Source: Actinomycetota bacterium (GTDB lineage Bacteria > Cyanobacteriota > Vampirovibrionia > Obscuribacterales > Obscuribacteraceae). From it: 10,530 nucleotides of DNA. The DNA lies in contig CAJCIF010000277.1 in the NCBI GenBank assembly GCA_903970355.1, positions 1 to 10,530 of the forward strand, in the 5' to 3' direction. The translations under genes and the position numbers were made by a program. Every line of letters begins with the position of its first letter. Positions within the stretch are counted from its first letter, which is position 1. Below, piece by piece: positions 1 through 6,223 of this stretch. Under the pieces are notes generated by a model that had not been told where the DNA came from, did no database searches, and saw only the letters and a list, made by a program, of their open reading frames with translations.

Positions 1-110
1 CCCGCCACCAATTTAGTGCCGTAGTCCAGCATCCGTTTGGTGTGGCTTCCGCCCATTTTGCCGGTGGCACCTTGCACAATTACTTTCGTGTCTTTATTGA
101 CCAGTATCAC
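1..110 (-). CDS. sucD: Succinyl-CoA ligase (ADP/GDP-forming) subunit alpha, N-terminal fragment
   Basis: This is the alpha subunit of succinyl-CoA synthetase, which interconverts succinyl-CoA and succinate in the TCA cycle with substrate-level NTP formation. Only the first 36 codons are inside the window; the gene continues beyond position 1. The translation begins [18 protein letters not shown] and contains the CoA-binding Rossmann motif GATGKMG at residues 14-20, followed by [11 protein letters not shown], which is highly conserved in SucD. The start is GTG (108-110 read leftward), with an AAGGAG ribosome binding site at 119-124, eight bases upstream. It lies 50 nt downstream of sucC on the same strand, the usual sucCD order, so the two are almost certainly cotranscribed. 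The phosphohistidine and C-terminal domains are outside the window. Confidence 0.93.
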   Translation of the reverse strand, partial: MILVNKDTKVIVQGATGKMGGSHTKRMLDYGTKLVA

Positions 111-160
111 AGCTTGTTCTCCTTAAATTCGTGGGTTAGAAACGCATTTTGCTTATGCGT

Positions 161-1273
161 TCAAGCCGCTGTTTTGGATTTCTTTACGGCCTCGGTAACC
201 GCATCTTCCAAACCAGGGATAAGTTTCAAACCCGAGTCCGCTAAGATTTTTTCGGCCAGATCTTGATTGTTGCCGCGCAAGCGAACAACAAGAGTGCGTT
301 TCGGATTCTGCTTGATGAATTTGACGAGTGCGTTTGCAACTTCATCACATGCAGTAATGCCGCCAAGAATATTGAGAAGAATCACTTTCACATCCGGATT
401 CTCATTGACGATATCCAGAGCAGCGAGAGTCTTATCTTGATCGGAGCCACCACCAACATCGAGGAAGTTGGCTGGTTTTCCACCGAATGATTTCACCATA
501 TCCATGGTTGCCATAGTCAGACCGGCACCATTACAAAGAATGCCGATGTTGCCGTCCAGTTCAACCAAATTCAAACCAGTAAGTTTGGCGCGACGCTCTC
601 TTTGTGTCAGTTCGTCGAGGTGTTTTTCTTGCCAGCCTGCAAATGATTTTTGACGATCGATCGAATCATCATTGACGATAATTTTTCCATCGAGAGCAAG
701 AACATCTCCGCCATCAGTAATGATGAGAGGGTTGATTTCAGCGAGATCGAGATCGCGAGCTTCAAATACTTTGTAAAGCTTGTTGGCTATGTCGGCAACT
801 TTAACGAGAATCGGTCCTTTCAACTTCAGTTTTTCTGCTAATTCTCGTCCAACAAATGGATGATAAGGATACGGAATGGGCATGGTTAAGACGTTATGTG
901 AAGACTCAATTTCGATTCCGCCTTCTGCACTGGCAATGAAGATAGGACCTTTATTGCGATCTAAAGTGACAGCGAGATAAAGTTCTTGAGCGATATTCAC
1001 TCTGGGCTCAACAAGAAGACTTTGCGTTTTGGAACCGCCAATTTCCAGCTTGAGCAAGTCTTTTGCAATTTCCTTGCCTTCATTTAGATTTTTCGGAAAC
1101 TTGATGCCGCCCGCTTTGCCCCGTCCGCCGGAGAGAACTTGGCATTTTAAAGTTAGTGGGTAACCAAAATGTACCTTGCTAAGTTCTTCTATTTTCGTAA
1201 TGCGCACTGAAGGCGGCACTGGAATGCCGAACTCCGAAAATATTTGTTTGGCCTCATATTCGTATAGGTTCAC
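161..1273 (-). CDS. sucC: Succinyl-CoA ligase (ADP/GDP-forming) subunit beta
   Basis: This is the nucleotide-binding beta subunit of succinyl-CoA synthetase (cytosolic, TCA cycle), 370 residues against the usual 385-400. An ATP-grasp domain fills the N-terminal half: MNLYEYEAKQIF at the start, GGRGKAGG at 49-56, the acidic and metal-contact stretch EINPL at 179-183, and DGKI at 195-198. The C-terminal ligase domain shows CNGAGLTMATMD (248-259; most homologues have GNGAGL), the FLDVGGG turn (270-276), NILGGI (301-306) and RLRGNN (331-336). The start is GTG at 1273, with AGGGAG at 1281-1286, seven bases upstream. sucD follows after 50 nt. The divergently transcribed phosphofructokinase gene lies across a gap of about 196 bp. 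I see no frame break or missing core motif; the short length comes from trimmed termini. Nucleotide preference (ADP or GDP) cannot be read from what I see. Confidence 0.96.
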   Translation of the reverse strand: MNLYEYEAKQIFSEFGIPVPPSVRITKIEELSKVHFGYPLTLKCQVLSGGRGKAGGIKFPKNLNEGKEIAKDLLKLEIGGSKTQSLLVEPRVNIAQELYLAVTLDRNKGPIFIASAEGGIEIESSHNVLTMPIPYPYHPFVGRELAEKLKLKGPILVKVADIANKLYKVFEARDLDLAEINPLIITDGGDVLALDGKIIVNDDSIDRQKSFAGWQEKHLDELTQRERRAKLTGLNLVELDGNIGILCNGAGLTMATMDMVKSFGGKPANFLDVGGGSDQDKTLAALDIVNENPDVKVILLNILGGITACDEVANALVKFIKQNPKRTLVVRLRGNNQDLAEKILADSGLKLIPGLEDAVTEAVKKSKTAA

Positions 1274-1354
1274 CTTAGTACTCCCTTGCGGTTACTGTGC
1301 GATTGCTCCAAAGCACGCAAACAACAACTCTAATTCAATATATTCAATAGATCC

Positions 1355-1365
1355 GAAAAGTTTTC
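1355..1365. repeat. Small inverted repeat in the sucC/pfk divergent region
   Basis: GAAAAGTTTTC is a perfect inverted repeat around a central G, roughly midway between the two divergent genes. It could be an operator half or an A/T-tract coincidence. No factor can be named from the sequence. Confidence 0.3.
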
Positions 1366-1390
1366 AGAAACTTAAATCATTGGGAGCGCC

Positions 1391-1400
1391 AAGTATACTT
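1391..1400. promoter_or_regulatory. Candidate -10 region/palindrome for the phosphofructokinase gene
   Basis: AAGTATACTT is a perfect 10-bp palindrome containing TATACT (1394-1399), a 5/6 match to the sigma-70 -10 box, on both strands. Read rightward, the best upstream element is TTAAAT at 1372-1377, a poor -35 with a 16-bp spacer. Transcription would then start near 1406 and give a leader of about 65 nt before the ATG at 1470. The symmetry means it could equally serve leftward transcription toward sucC, or be a regulator site. The promoter role is inferred from motif match and position only. Confidence 0.33.
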
Positions 1401-1469
1401 AGCGGGCATGTTTTTGAAAAATAGATCTCTTGGCATGCCGAATGTTTCCCCTCAGGCACAACAGGTTTT

Positions 1470-2495
1470 ATGCGATTAGGAATTCTGACCGGTGGTGGTG
1501 ATTGTCCGGGTCTAAATGCCGTTATACGAGCCATTGTCCGGCAGAGTATCAGGCGTTACAGCTCCGAGGTGGTCGGTTATTTAGAAGGGTGGCGTGGACC
1601 CGTTGAGAACATCGTTATGCCGCTCACATTGCAAGGCACAAGCGGACTGATTCAACGTGGAGGCACAATACTGCGCACCTCCCGCGTCAATCCTTTTAAG
1701 CAAGAGCGTGGACCGGAGCGCATTATGGAGTCTATAAAGAAAAACACTCTTGATGCGCTCGTTGCTGTAGGCGGAGAAGATACCTGTTCCGTTGCACACA
1801 AGATGCATTCGCAATACGGTTTGAATGTTGTGGTTGTTCCCAAGACAATTGATAATGATGTGAGTGCGACGGATTTCACATTCGGATTTGATACGGCGGT
1901 GAATATCGTTGCAGATGCTCTAGACCGGCTACACACAACAGCGGAATCGCACAACCGAGTTCTGGTTTGTGAGGTAATGGGACGACATGCCGGATGGATT
2001 GCTTGCTATGGTGGCATCGCCGGTGGTGCAGATTATATTCTCGTTCCGGAAAAACCAATTGATATAGACGATGTGGTTGCCACCATAAAAAAACGTCATG
2101 CTCGCGGGCGAGATTTTTCCATAGTGGTTGTGGCGGAAGGGGCACGCCTTGGCGATTCTCCGACCTTGAAAGATATAGAAATGGATACAGGCCATGCAAA
2201 GCTTGGCGGTATTGGTGAACAACTGGCCAAAATAATTGAGAAGCTTACTGGTTATGAGACAAGAGCTTCTGTTTTGGGACACATTCAACGAGGCGGCTCA
2301 CCAAGCGCTTTTGATCGCGTGCTCGCCACCAGATTTGGTTGCAAGGCAACTGACCTGATTCACGAAAAGAAATTTGGACGTATGGTGTCTCTGACCGGCA
2401 ATGAAATTATCGATGTTCCACTCGAACAAGCCGTAGATAAATTGAAAACGCTGGACATGAGCATCATGAAGGTCGCCGAGACTTTTTTCGGATAA
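1470..2495 (+). CDS. pfkA: 6-phosphofructokinase, group III, likely pyrophosphate-dependent
   Basis: This cytosolic glycolytic enzyme phosphorylates fructose 6-phosphate to fructose 1,6-bisphosphate. It has 341 residues, typical of the group III (mixed-substrate) PFK family. Visible motifs are the phosphate-donor loop GGGDCPGLN (8-16), GGEDT (101-105), the catalytic PKTIDND with base Asp128 (124-130), EVMGRHAGWIA (168-178) for sugar-phosphate binding, and GHIQRGGSPSAFDR (270-283). ATP-dependent enzymes have Gly at the position of Asp104 and usually Gly at the position of Lys125. The Asp plus Lys combination is the established signature of PPi-PFKs (EC 2.7.1.90), so PPi is the likely donor and the reaction may be reversible. 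A pfp symbol would suit if that is confirmed. The ribosome binding site is weak (CAGG just upstream), but no better in-frame start exists. The gene is divergent from sucC, and a small unknown gene follows after 75 nt. Confidence 0.94.
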   Translation: MRLGILTGGGDCPGLNAVIRAIVRQSIRRYSSEVVGYLEGWRGPVENIVMPLTLQGTSGLIQRGGTILRTSRVNPFKQERGPERIMESIKKNTLDALVAVGGEDTCSVAHKMHSQYGLNVVVVPKTIDNDVSATDFTFGFDTAVNIVADALDRLHTTAESHNRVLVCEVMGRHAGWIACYGGIAGGADYILVPEKPIDIDDVVATIKKRHARGRDFSIVVVAEGARLGDSPTLKDIEMDTGHAKLGGIGEQLAKIIEKLTGYETRASVLGHIQRGGSPSAFDRVLATRFGCKATDLIHEKKFGRMVSLTGNEIIDVPLEQAVDKLKTLDMSIMKVAETFFG

Positions 2496-2570
2496 TCGAA
2501 CCGACTTTGCCATATTTGCAATTTAGAGTTGATCCAATAAGTTTCAGGGATTAAGTCTGAGGAGCGCTTC

Positions 2571-2885
2571 ATGGATAATTTCAACCTTGTTGAGGAAACC
2601 GCTACTATCAAAAAGTTGGTAACCGCAGCAGCCGCAGCGCAAGATCAACATATCGATGAAGCAGCCGGCAGAAGGCTCTTTTGCGAGACTATCCGCATGG
2701 ACGATGACCAGCGCCGTCAAGTTCTTGACCAAATGACAAAAGATCATTTTGCTACCTGGAATCCAAAAGATCGGAATTTACCATACGGTGGTGTAACGCT
2801 CAATCTTGAAGATGGCCGAACGGCGTTGTATTCAATACACCACACGTACCTGGAACCAGATTCCTGTCCGCCAGATCAAAAGTAA
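2571..2885 (+). CDS. Small conserved-looking protein of unknown function (104 aa)
   Basis: I do not recognise this protein. It has 104 residues, no signal peptide and no membrane segment, so it is probably cytosolic. The first 60 residues are Ala/Glu/Gln/Asp-rich and predicted helical, including an AAAAAQ stretch and a run of acidic/basic residues around 42-57. The last 45 residues look like a small beta sheet, with PYGGVTLNLEDGRTALYSIHH at about 72-92. The start is well supported: GAGGAG at 2559-2564 lies six bases before the ATG. It sits 75 nt after the phosphofructokinase stop in the same direction with no obvious terminator between, so it may share that transcript. It ends 18 nt before the converging SDR gene. 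The good ribosome binding site and codon use like its neighbours support a real gene. No function is proposed. Confidence 0.75.
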   Translation: MDNFNLVEETATIKKLVTAAAAAQDQHIDEAAGRRLFCETIRMDDDQRRQVLDQMTKDHFATWNPKDRNLPYGGVTLNLEDGRTALYSIHHTYLEPDSCPPDQK

Positions 2886-2903
2886 AGCTTCAAAAGTAGA
2901 AGA

Positions 2904-3623
2904 TCAATTGATTAGTCTGCCGCCATCAATATCGAGTATGGTGCCGGTGATAAATTCATTGGTCATGAGCAGAACGGCAGTTTGACCCACTTCTTCAGTG
3001 GTGCCCATCCGTTTAATGATGTTACCTTGCACCATAGATTTCGCACCCTCTTCTCGGGGCTGATCGCCAAACATGGCATCAAGCAGTGGAGTGTCGATTA
3101 AACCAGGACGCAAAGTATTTACACGAATTGGTGCAATTTCTACCGCAAGTGCTCGGGCAAATGCTTCTACTGCACCAACTGACGCCGCCAGCATTGTCGT
3201 TCCGGGAGCAGGTCGGCGGGAGAGCGTGCCGGACATAAGTGTAATGGAGCCATTGCGGTTGATTCTTGGAAGGGCATGGCGAACAGCAAAGTATGCACCC
3301 CAGAAACGGCTGTCAAAAATAGCCTTCAAAGTTTTGGTATCACCGTCCCGCACAGCACCCGTATAAATCTGTCCGGCCGTGATGCAAAGATGATCGAATG
3401 GACCGATGGATTCAAATACTTTTTTCACTGATGCTTCATCGGCAATATCTACAGCAAATGACTTAGCCCTCTCCGAAAAGGAGTGCTCAGCTGCCGACAG
3501 CTTTCCTTTTGTACGGGCTAACAGGACAACAGTTGCGCCTTCTCTATGCGCTTCCTGGGCAATACCTAAGCCAATGCCTGAACTGCCGCCCACAACAACG
3601 ACAACTTTGTCTTTAAGTTTCAT
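2904..3623 (-). CDS. SDR-family protein lacking the YxxxK catalytic pair
   Basis: This is a short-chain dehydrogenase/reductase fold of 239 residues, close to the classical family length of about 250. The cofactor-binding loop is present as VGGSSGIGLGIA (11-22), with the usual Thr replaced by Gly. ITAG (81-84) stands for the NNAG motif, and the strand with the conserved Ser reads GSITLMSGTLS (125-135). The active site is unusual: where classical members have YxASK, this protein has LAASV (145-149), so the catalytic Tyr is Leu and the catalytic Lys is Val. The C-terminal substrate and structural region is intact, with RVNTLRPGLIDTPLL (167-181) and the ending GTILDIDGGRLIN. It may be a non-classical SDR with other chemistry, or a NAD(P)-binding protein without reductase activity. 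I chose ATG at 3623 over TTG at 3626 because GAGGA at 3629-3633 is five bases away. The partner gene is unknown. Confidence 0.88.
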   Translation of the reverse strand: MKLKDKVVVVVGGSSGIGLGIAQEAHREGATVVLLARTKGKLSAAEHSFSERAKSFAVDIADEASVKKVFESIGPFDHLCITAGQIYTGAVRDGDTKTLKAIFDSRFWGAYFAVRHALPRINRNGSITLMSGTLSRRPAPGTTMLAASVGAVEAFARALAVEIAPIRVNTLRPGLIDTPLLDAMFGDQPREEGAKSMVQGNIIKRMGTTEEVGQTAVLLMTNEFITGTILDIDGGRLIN

Positions 3624-3628
3624 CAACG

Positions 3629-3633
3629 TCCTC
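3629..3633 (-). promoter_or_regulatory. Ribosome binding site deciding the SDR start
   Basis: GAGGA on the minus strand lies five bases before the ATG at 3623. It is only two bases before an upstream TTG at 3626, which favours the ATG as the true start. Confidence 0.6.
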
Positions 3634-3732
3634 TTCAGAATGCTTTGAAGTGCTGGAAGTGCAAAGCGAATTTACAAGCATAGCCCCGAATGGCAATACC
3701 TGAATTAATTGCTGTCAATATCGCAATCTCAG

Positions 3733-4167
3733 TTAATCTGCCACTGCCTTGGCGTGGCCGACAGAAATACACTCCTCTACGGCGTGTCGTATTTCTTCAT
3801 CAGATAGGTTGTGCGCATCGTCAATAAATTTACAAGCTCCCATCAATTCCGCCGTCATGCGGATGCCCTGGTCGGTTGCTTCCGACCATCTTGAATGCAG
3901 GTGTCGAAAACATATGAAGGGCAAATCGAGCATTTTCAACTCCATTTTGACCGTTCCCAGCAGCTCAAACATGCGAGACTCGTCAAAATGGACGCCGACG
4001 ATAATCAAATCCAGACGCTCATTTTTTATTTTGGCCAGAGCGTCATCAAAATTAGGGGTTTCAATCAGTTCATAATTGTCGCCATTAAGCGCTTTGCGTA
4101 GTCTTTCGACAGCGCTAGCAATGTCAGCAATTAGAACTCTAGGAACGCGACGCTTTCGCACACGCAA
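3733..4167 (-). CDS. Receiver-like (CheY-fold) protein without the phosphorylation site
   Basis: This is a single-domain response-regulator-like protein of 144 residues. The fold is suggested by strand 1 PRVLIAD (9-15), an amphipathic helix, strand 3 LDLIIVGVHFDE (52-63), strand 4 LPFICF (82-87) and a final GACKFIDDAHNLSDEEI (110-126). The phosphoacceptor Asp is replaced by Gly58. Only one acidic residue (Asp15) remains of the N-terminal pair, and the conserved Lys after strand 5 is absent (Asp instead). It cannot use classical aspartyl phosphorylation and is best called a pseudo-receiver; partner binding is the likely role. The start is uncertain: TTG at 4167 and GTG at 4161 both lack a ribosome binding site. 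The frame stays open to 4276, behind an AGGAG at 4273-4277 but without an ATG, GTG or TTG there. It lies 109 nt upstream of the SDR gene on the same strand. Confidence 0.7.
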   Translation of the reverse strand: MRVRKRRVPRVLIADIASAVERLRKALNGDNYELIETPNFDDALAKIKNERLDLIIVGVHFDESRMFELLGTVKMELKMLDLPFICFRHLHSRWSEATDQGIRMTAELMGACKFIDDAHNLSDEEIRHAVEECISVGHAKAVAD

Positions 4168-4255
4168 CCACAGCGATGGGAAGAGGTACTCAGAAATGAT
4201 AACACCAATATGACTATCTCGCTTGACTTCCAGCAGTTTTCGCTTGGTTTCTATC

Positions 4256-4267
4256 AGTAAATTTACT
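4256..4267. promoter_or_regulatory. 12-bp palindrome overlapping the TPR operon -35 (possible operator)
   Basis: AGTAAATTTACT is a perfect 12-bp palindrome in the divergent region between the pseudo-receiver and the TPR gene. Its right half includes the TTTACT that serves as the best -35 for the rightward operon. A dimeric repressor here would block RNA polymerase. That regulatory role is inferred; an A/T-rich 12-mer palindrome can arise by chance. Confidence 0.35.
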
Positions 4268-4289
4268 CTTTTCTCCTAGTTGCTATCAT
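4262..4289 (+). promoter_or_regulatory. Candidate sigma-70 promoter of the TPR operon
   Basis: The -35 is TTTACT (4262-4267, 4/6 match) and the -10 is TATCAT (4284-4289, 5/6 match), with a 16-bp spacer. Transcription would start near 4296, leaving a leader of about 20 nt that contains only the AGGAGG ribosome binding site. The position just ahead of a three-gene operon supports it; it rests on motif match alone. Confidence 0.4.
4273..4277 (-). promoter_or_regulatory. Orphan Shine-Dalgarno upstream of the pseudo-receiver frame
   Basis: AGGAG on the minus strand is six bases before an in-frame GTA (4264-4266), where a GTG or ATG would be expected. The frame is open from here into the pseudo-receiver gene and would add 33 residues. 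Either a start codon was lost or the match is accidental. Confidence 0.3.
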
Positions 4290-4302
4290 GCATAAACTAT
4301 TC

Positions 4303-4308
4303 AGGAGG
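4303..4308 (+). promoter_or_regulatory. Strong ribosome binding site deciding the TPR protein start
   Basis: A perfect AGGAGG lies seven bases before the ATG at 4316. It fixes that start over the upstream in-frame TTG at 4280, which has no ribosome binding site and would put 12 extra residues before the signal peptide. Confidence 0.85.
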
Positions 4309-4315
4309 ACGATTA

Positions 4316-6223
4316 ATGCGTTTTGGTCAAAGTAGCATCCGACTCGGTCTTGGCGTTTCGCTTGCACTCTCGTTACTAATCAGCAGTTCTTCATTGGCTG
4401 TAAGTACAAAGGGCCGAAAAAACGATACGGCATTTCGTCTATTTCACGGCAATGTCTCCATAGATACTGCAGCAGGAGAGAGAGCTCTGCTTGTCGGCAA
4501 CTATGAGGAAGCGACAGCAGACTTCAGAAAAGCTCTCAAGAAAAATGCAAAAGACGTCCCAGCAATTGGTGGACTCGGTTTCGCATTAGCATTGCAGTAC
4601 AAACTAGACGGTGCAGATCAACAATTCGATAAAGCGATCAAGCTGAAACCGAAAGATCCACTCGCACATGTCGGCAAAGCTTTCGTGAAATTGAGCCGTC
4701 TGCAAACCTCCAACATGACCGTTATTCGGCAGCGGGACAGCATTCTAAATTCCGCCGAAGCAGATTGCCAAACTGCCTTGCAACAAGATCCAGGCATGCC
4801 GGAAGCGAATATGGTCCTGGGGATGATCAAGAGAGAACAGGGGAATTTAAACGAAGCTATCCAAGATTACAGTAAGGCGATCGAAGGTGATCCAAAATTT
4901 GGAGTTGCATACACTCGCCGTGGCTTAGCCTATATTGATCAGGCGAACTACCCTTCCGCCGAACAAGATCTTAAACAGGCAATTTCACTGCGTTCATCCG
5001 ATGCATCTGCGCATTATGGTCTGGGTCGCGTTTATTTGGGTGAAGGCAAGGTTGATGAAGCCCTCGGAGAATTGAATACTGCCTTGTCGCTAAACAGAAA
5101 TAGCGCACCTATTCACATTGCTCTTGGTGATGCATATCGTCAGCAAGGAAATACGGTCGCTTCACTAAGCGAATACATGAAGGCAGTCAATATTAAGGCT
5201 GAGAATTCAGATGCTTATTTGAAGATTGCAGATATATATGATGAACGTGGCGATCTCGAAATGTCGATGGCAGATTTGCGTTCCGGCATAGCACTCAATC
5301 CGAATAGTGAGGCGTTGCACCGTCGCGTCGCTGATACTGCCCTTAGACTCGAGAAGAATGACGATGCCATTAAGGAATACAACACTGCTCTCCAACTTCA
5401 ACCAGGCGATGTCGAAGCAGTTAAAGGTTTGACTCGTGCGTACCTTTTGAAATCGCAAAAGGAAGCAAGTGGTGCCTTCTTCGCAAACAACAATTACGAA
5501 GATGCTGAAGCAGTAATCCAAAATGCAATTAGGCTCAATCCAAACGATCTCGAATTGCGTTTAGCAGATGCGAAGTTTCGGGCAATGTCCGGACAGCAAA
5601 TAGATCTCAGTAAGCTCCCACCGCCGAGCAACGACGCCGAACGCATTGCTTATTCAGAAGCACTGCTTGCTCAATTCAGGTACAACGAAGCCACTCAAGC
5701 AATGCAACAGGTCATAGCCAATCAAAACGATCCCAAACAGTTATTCGCAGTTGCCGATCTCAGTTTGATGATTCACGATCTTGATAGCGCATCTGCAGGG
5801 TACAAAAAAGCCGCGTCTATGCCAGGCAATGAAGCAAGAGCAAAGCGAGGCTTGCAACAAGTTTCTAAGGCGAGAGGCGATGCGCAACGCAGCTTGAACC
5901 TGGCCGCTGATCTTTCCAAACGAAAACAATATGCAAGTGGCATAGACAACTATCGCAATGCAGCATATTTGAATCCGCGTCTTCCTGATGCACACTATGG
6001 TCTTGCTGAGGCTTTGCGCAAGTATTATTCAAAGAGCCCCACCAAGTTGAGAGAAGCCTCCGCACAATACAAGGCTTACCTCTCGCTTGCTCCAAACTTG
6101 CCAGAGAAAGACCGCGAGAAGATCCAGAAAACTGCAGATAAGTGCTTGGAAAAAGCTGCTAATCTGGAACGAAAAGGCAAAGGCGTCGACACAGTTGTTC
6201 CTGACCCCGACAGTGGCACTTAA
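4316..6223 (+). CDS. Exported TPR-repeat protein (635 aa)
   Basis: This is a large tetratricopeptide-repeat protein, first gene of a three-gene operon. Residues 1-28 are a signal peptide: MRFGQSSIRLG, a Leu/Ser-rich hydrophobic core, then probable cleavage after SLA28. It is therefore periplasmic or surface-facing. TPR units follow almost continuously from about residue 55 to 415, with consensus features such as GNLNEAIQDYSKAIEGDP (176-193), GKVDEALGELNTALSLN (244-260), DDAIKEYNTALQLQPGD (349-365) and NYEDAEAVIQNAIRLNPND (393-411). A linker with LPPPSND (434-440) separates these from a second repeat block at about 445-600. The C-terminus is charged, ending VVPDPDSGT. TPR arrays act as protein-binding scaffolds, so this is probably the assembly or scaffold member of an envelope complex with the two genes behind it. 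The start is fixed by AGGAGG. The stop overlaps the next gene by 11 nt. The partner is unknown. Confidence 0.92.
   Translation: MRFGQSSIRLGLGVSLALSLLISSSSLAVSTKGRKNDTAFRLFHGNVSIDTAAGERALLVGNYEEATADFRKALKKNAKDVPAIGGLGFALALQYKLDGADQQFDKAIKLKPKDPLAHVGKAFVKLSRLQTSNMTVIRQRDSILNSAEADCQTALQQDPGMPEANMVLGMIKREQGNLNEAIQDYSKAIEGDPKFGVAYTRRGLAYIDQANYPSAEQDLKQAISLRSSDASAHYGLGRVYLGEGKVDEALGELNTALSLNRNSAPIHIALGDAYRQQGNTVASLSEYMKAVNIKAENSDAYLKIADIYDERGDLEMSMADLRSGIALNPNSEALHRRVADTALRLEKNDDAIKEYNTALQLQPGDVEAVKGLTRAYLLKSQKEASGAFFANNNYEDAEAVIQNAIRLNPNDLELRLADAKFRAMSGQQIDLSKLPPPSNDAERIAYSEALLAQFRYNEATQAMQQVIANQNDPKQLFAVADLSLMIHDLDSASAGYKKAASMPGNEARAKRGLQQVSKARGDAQRSLNLAADLSKRKQYASGIDNYRNAAYLNPRLPDAHYGLAEALRKYYSKSPTKLREASAQYKAYLSLAPNLPEKDREKIQKTADKCLEKAANLERKGKGVDTVVPDPDSGT

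Noticed and set aside
1411..1421. TTTTTGAAAAA as a terminator hairpin
   Set aside because: No gene ends here, the stem is only A:T pairs and there is no loop, so it is an A/T-tract symmetry and not a terminator.
1581..2288. Several leftward open frames of 77-119 codons across the phosphofructokinase
   Set aside because: They lie wholly opposite a gene with clear family motifs, have no ribosome binding sites and give no recognisable protein.
4280..4315. TTG start adding 12 residues to the TPR protein
   Set aside because: There is no ribosome binding site at that start, the -10 candidate overlaps it, and a perfect AGGAGG serves the ATG at 4316 directly ahead of a normal signal peptide.
6087..6212. 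Upstream extension of the GT-C-like protein by 42 residues
   Set aside because: This stretch is coding for the TPR protein in another frame. It would add a charged, Lys/Arg-rich leader with no membrane character, and no ribosome binding site precedes the ATG at 6087.
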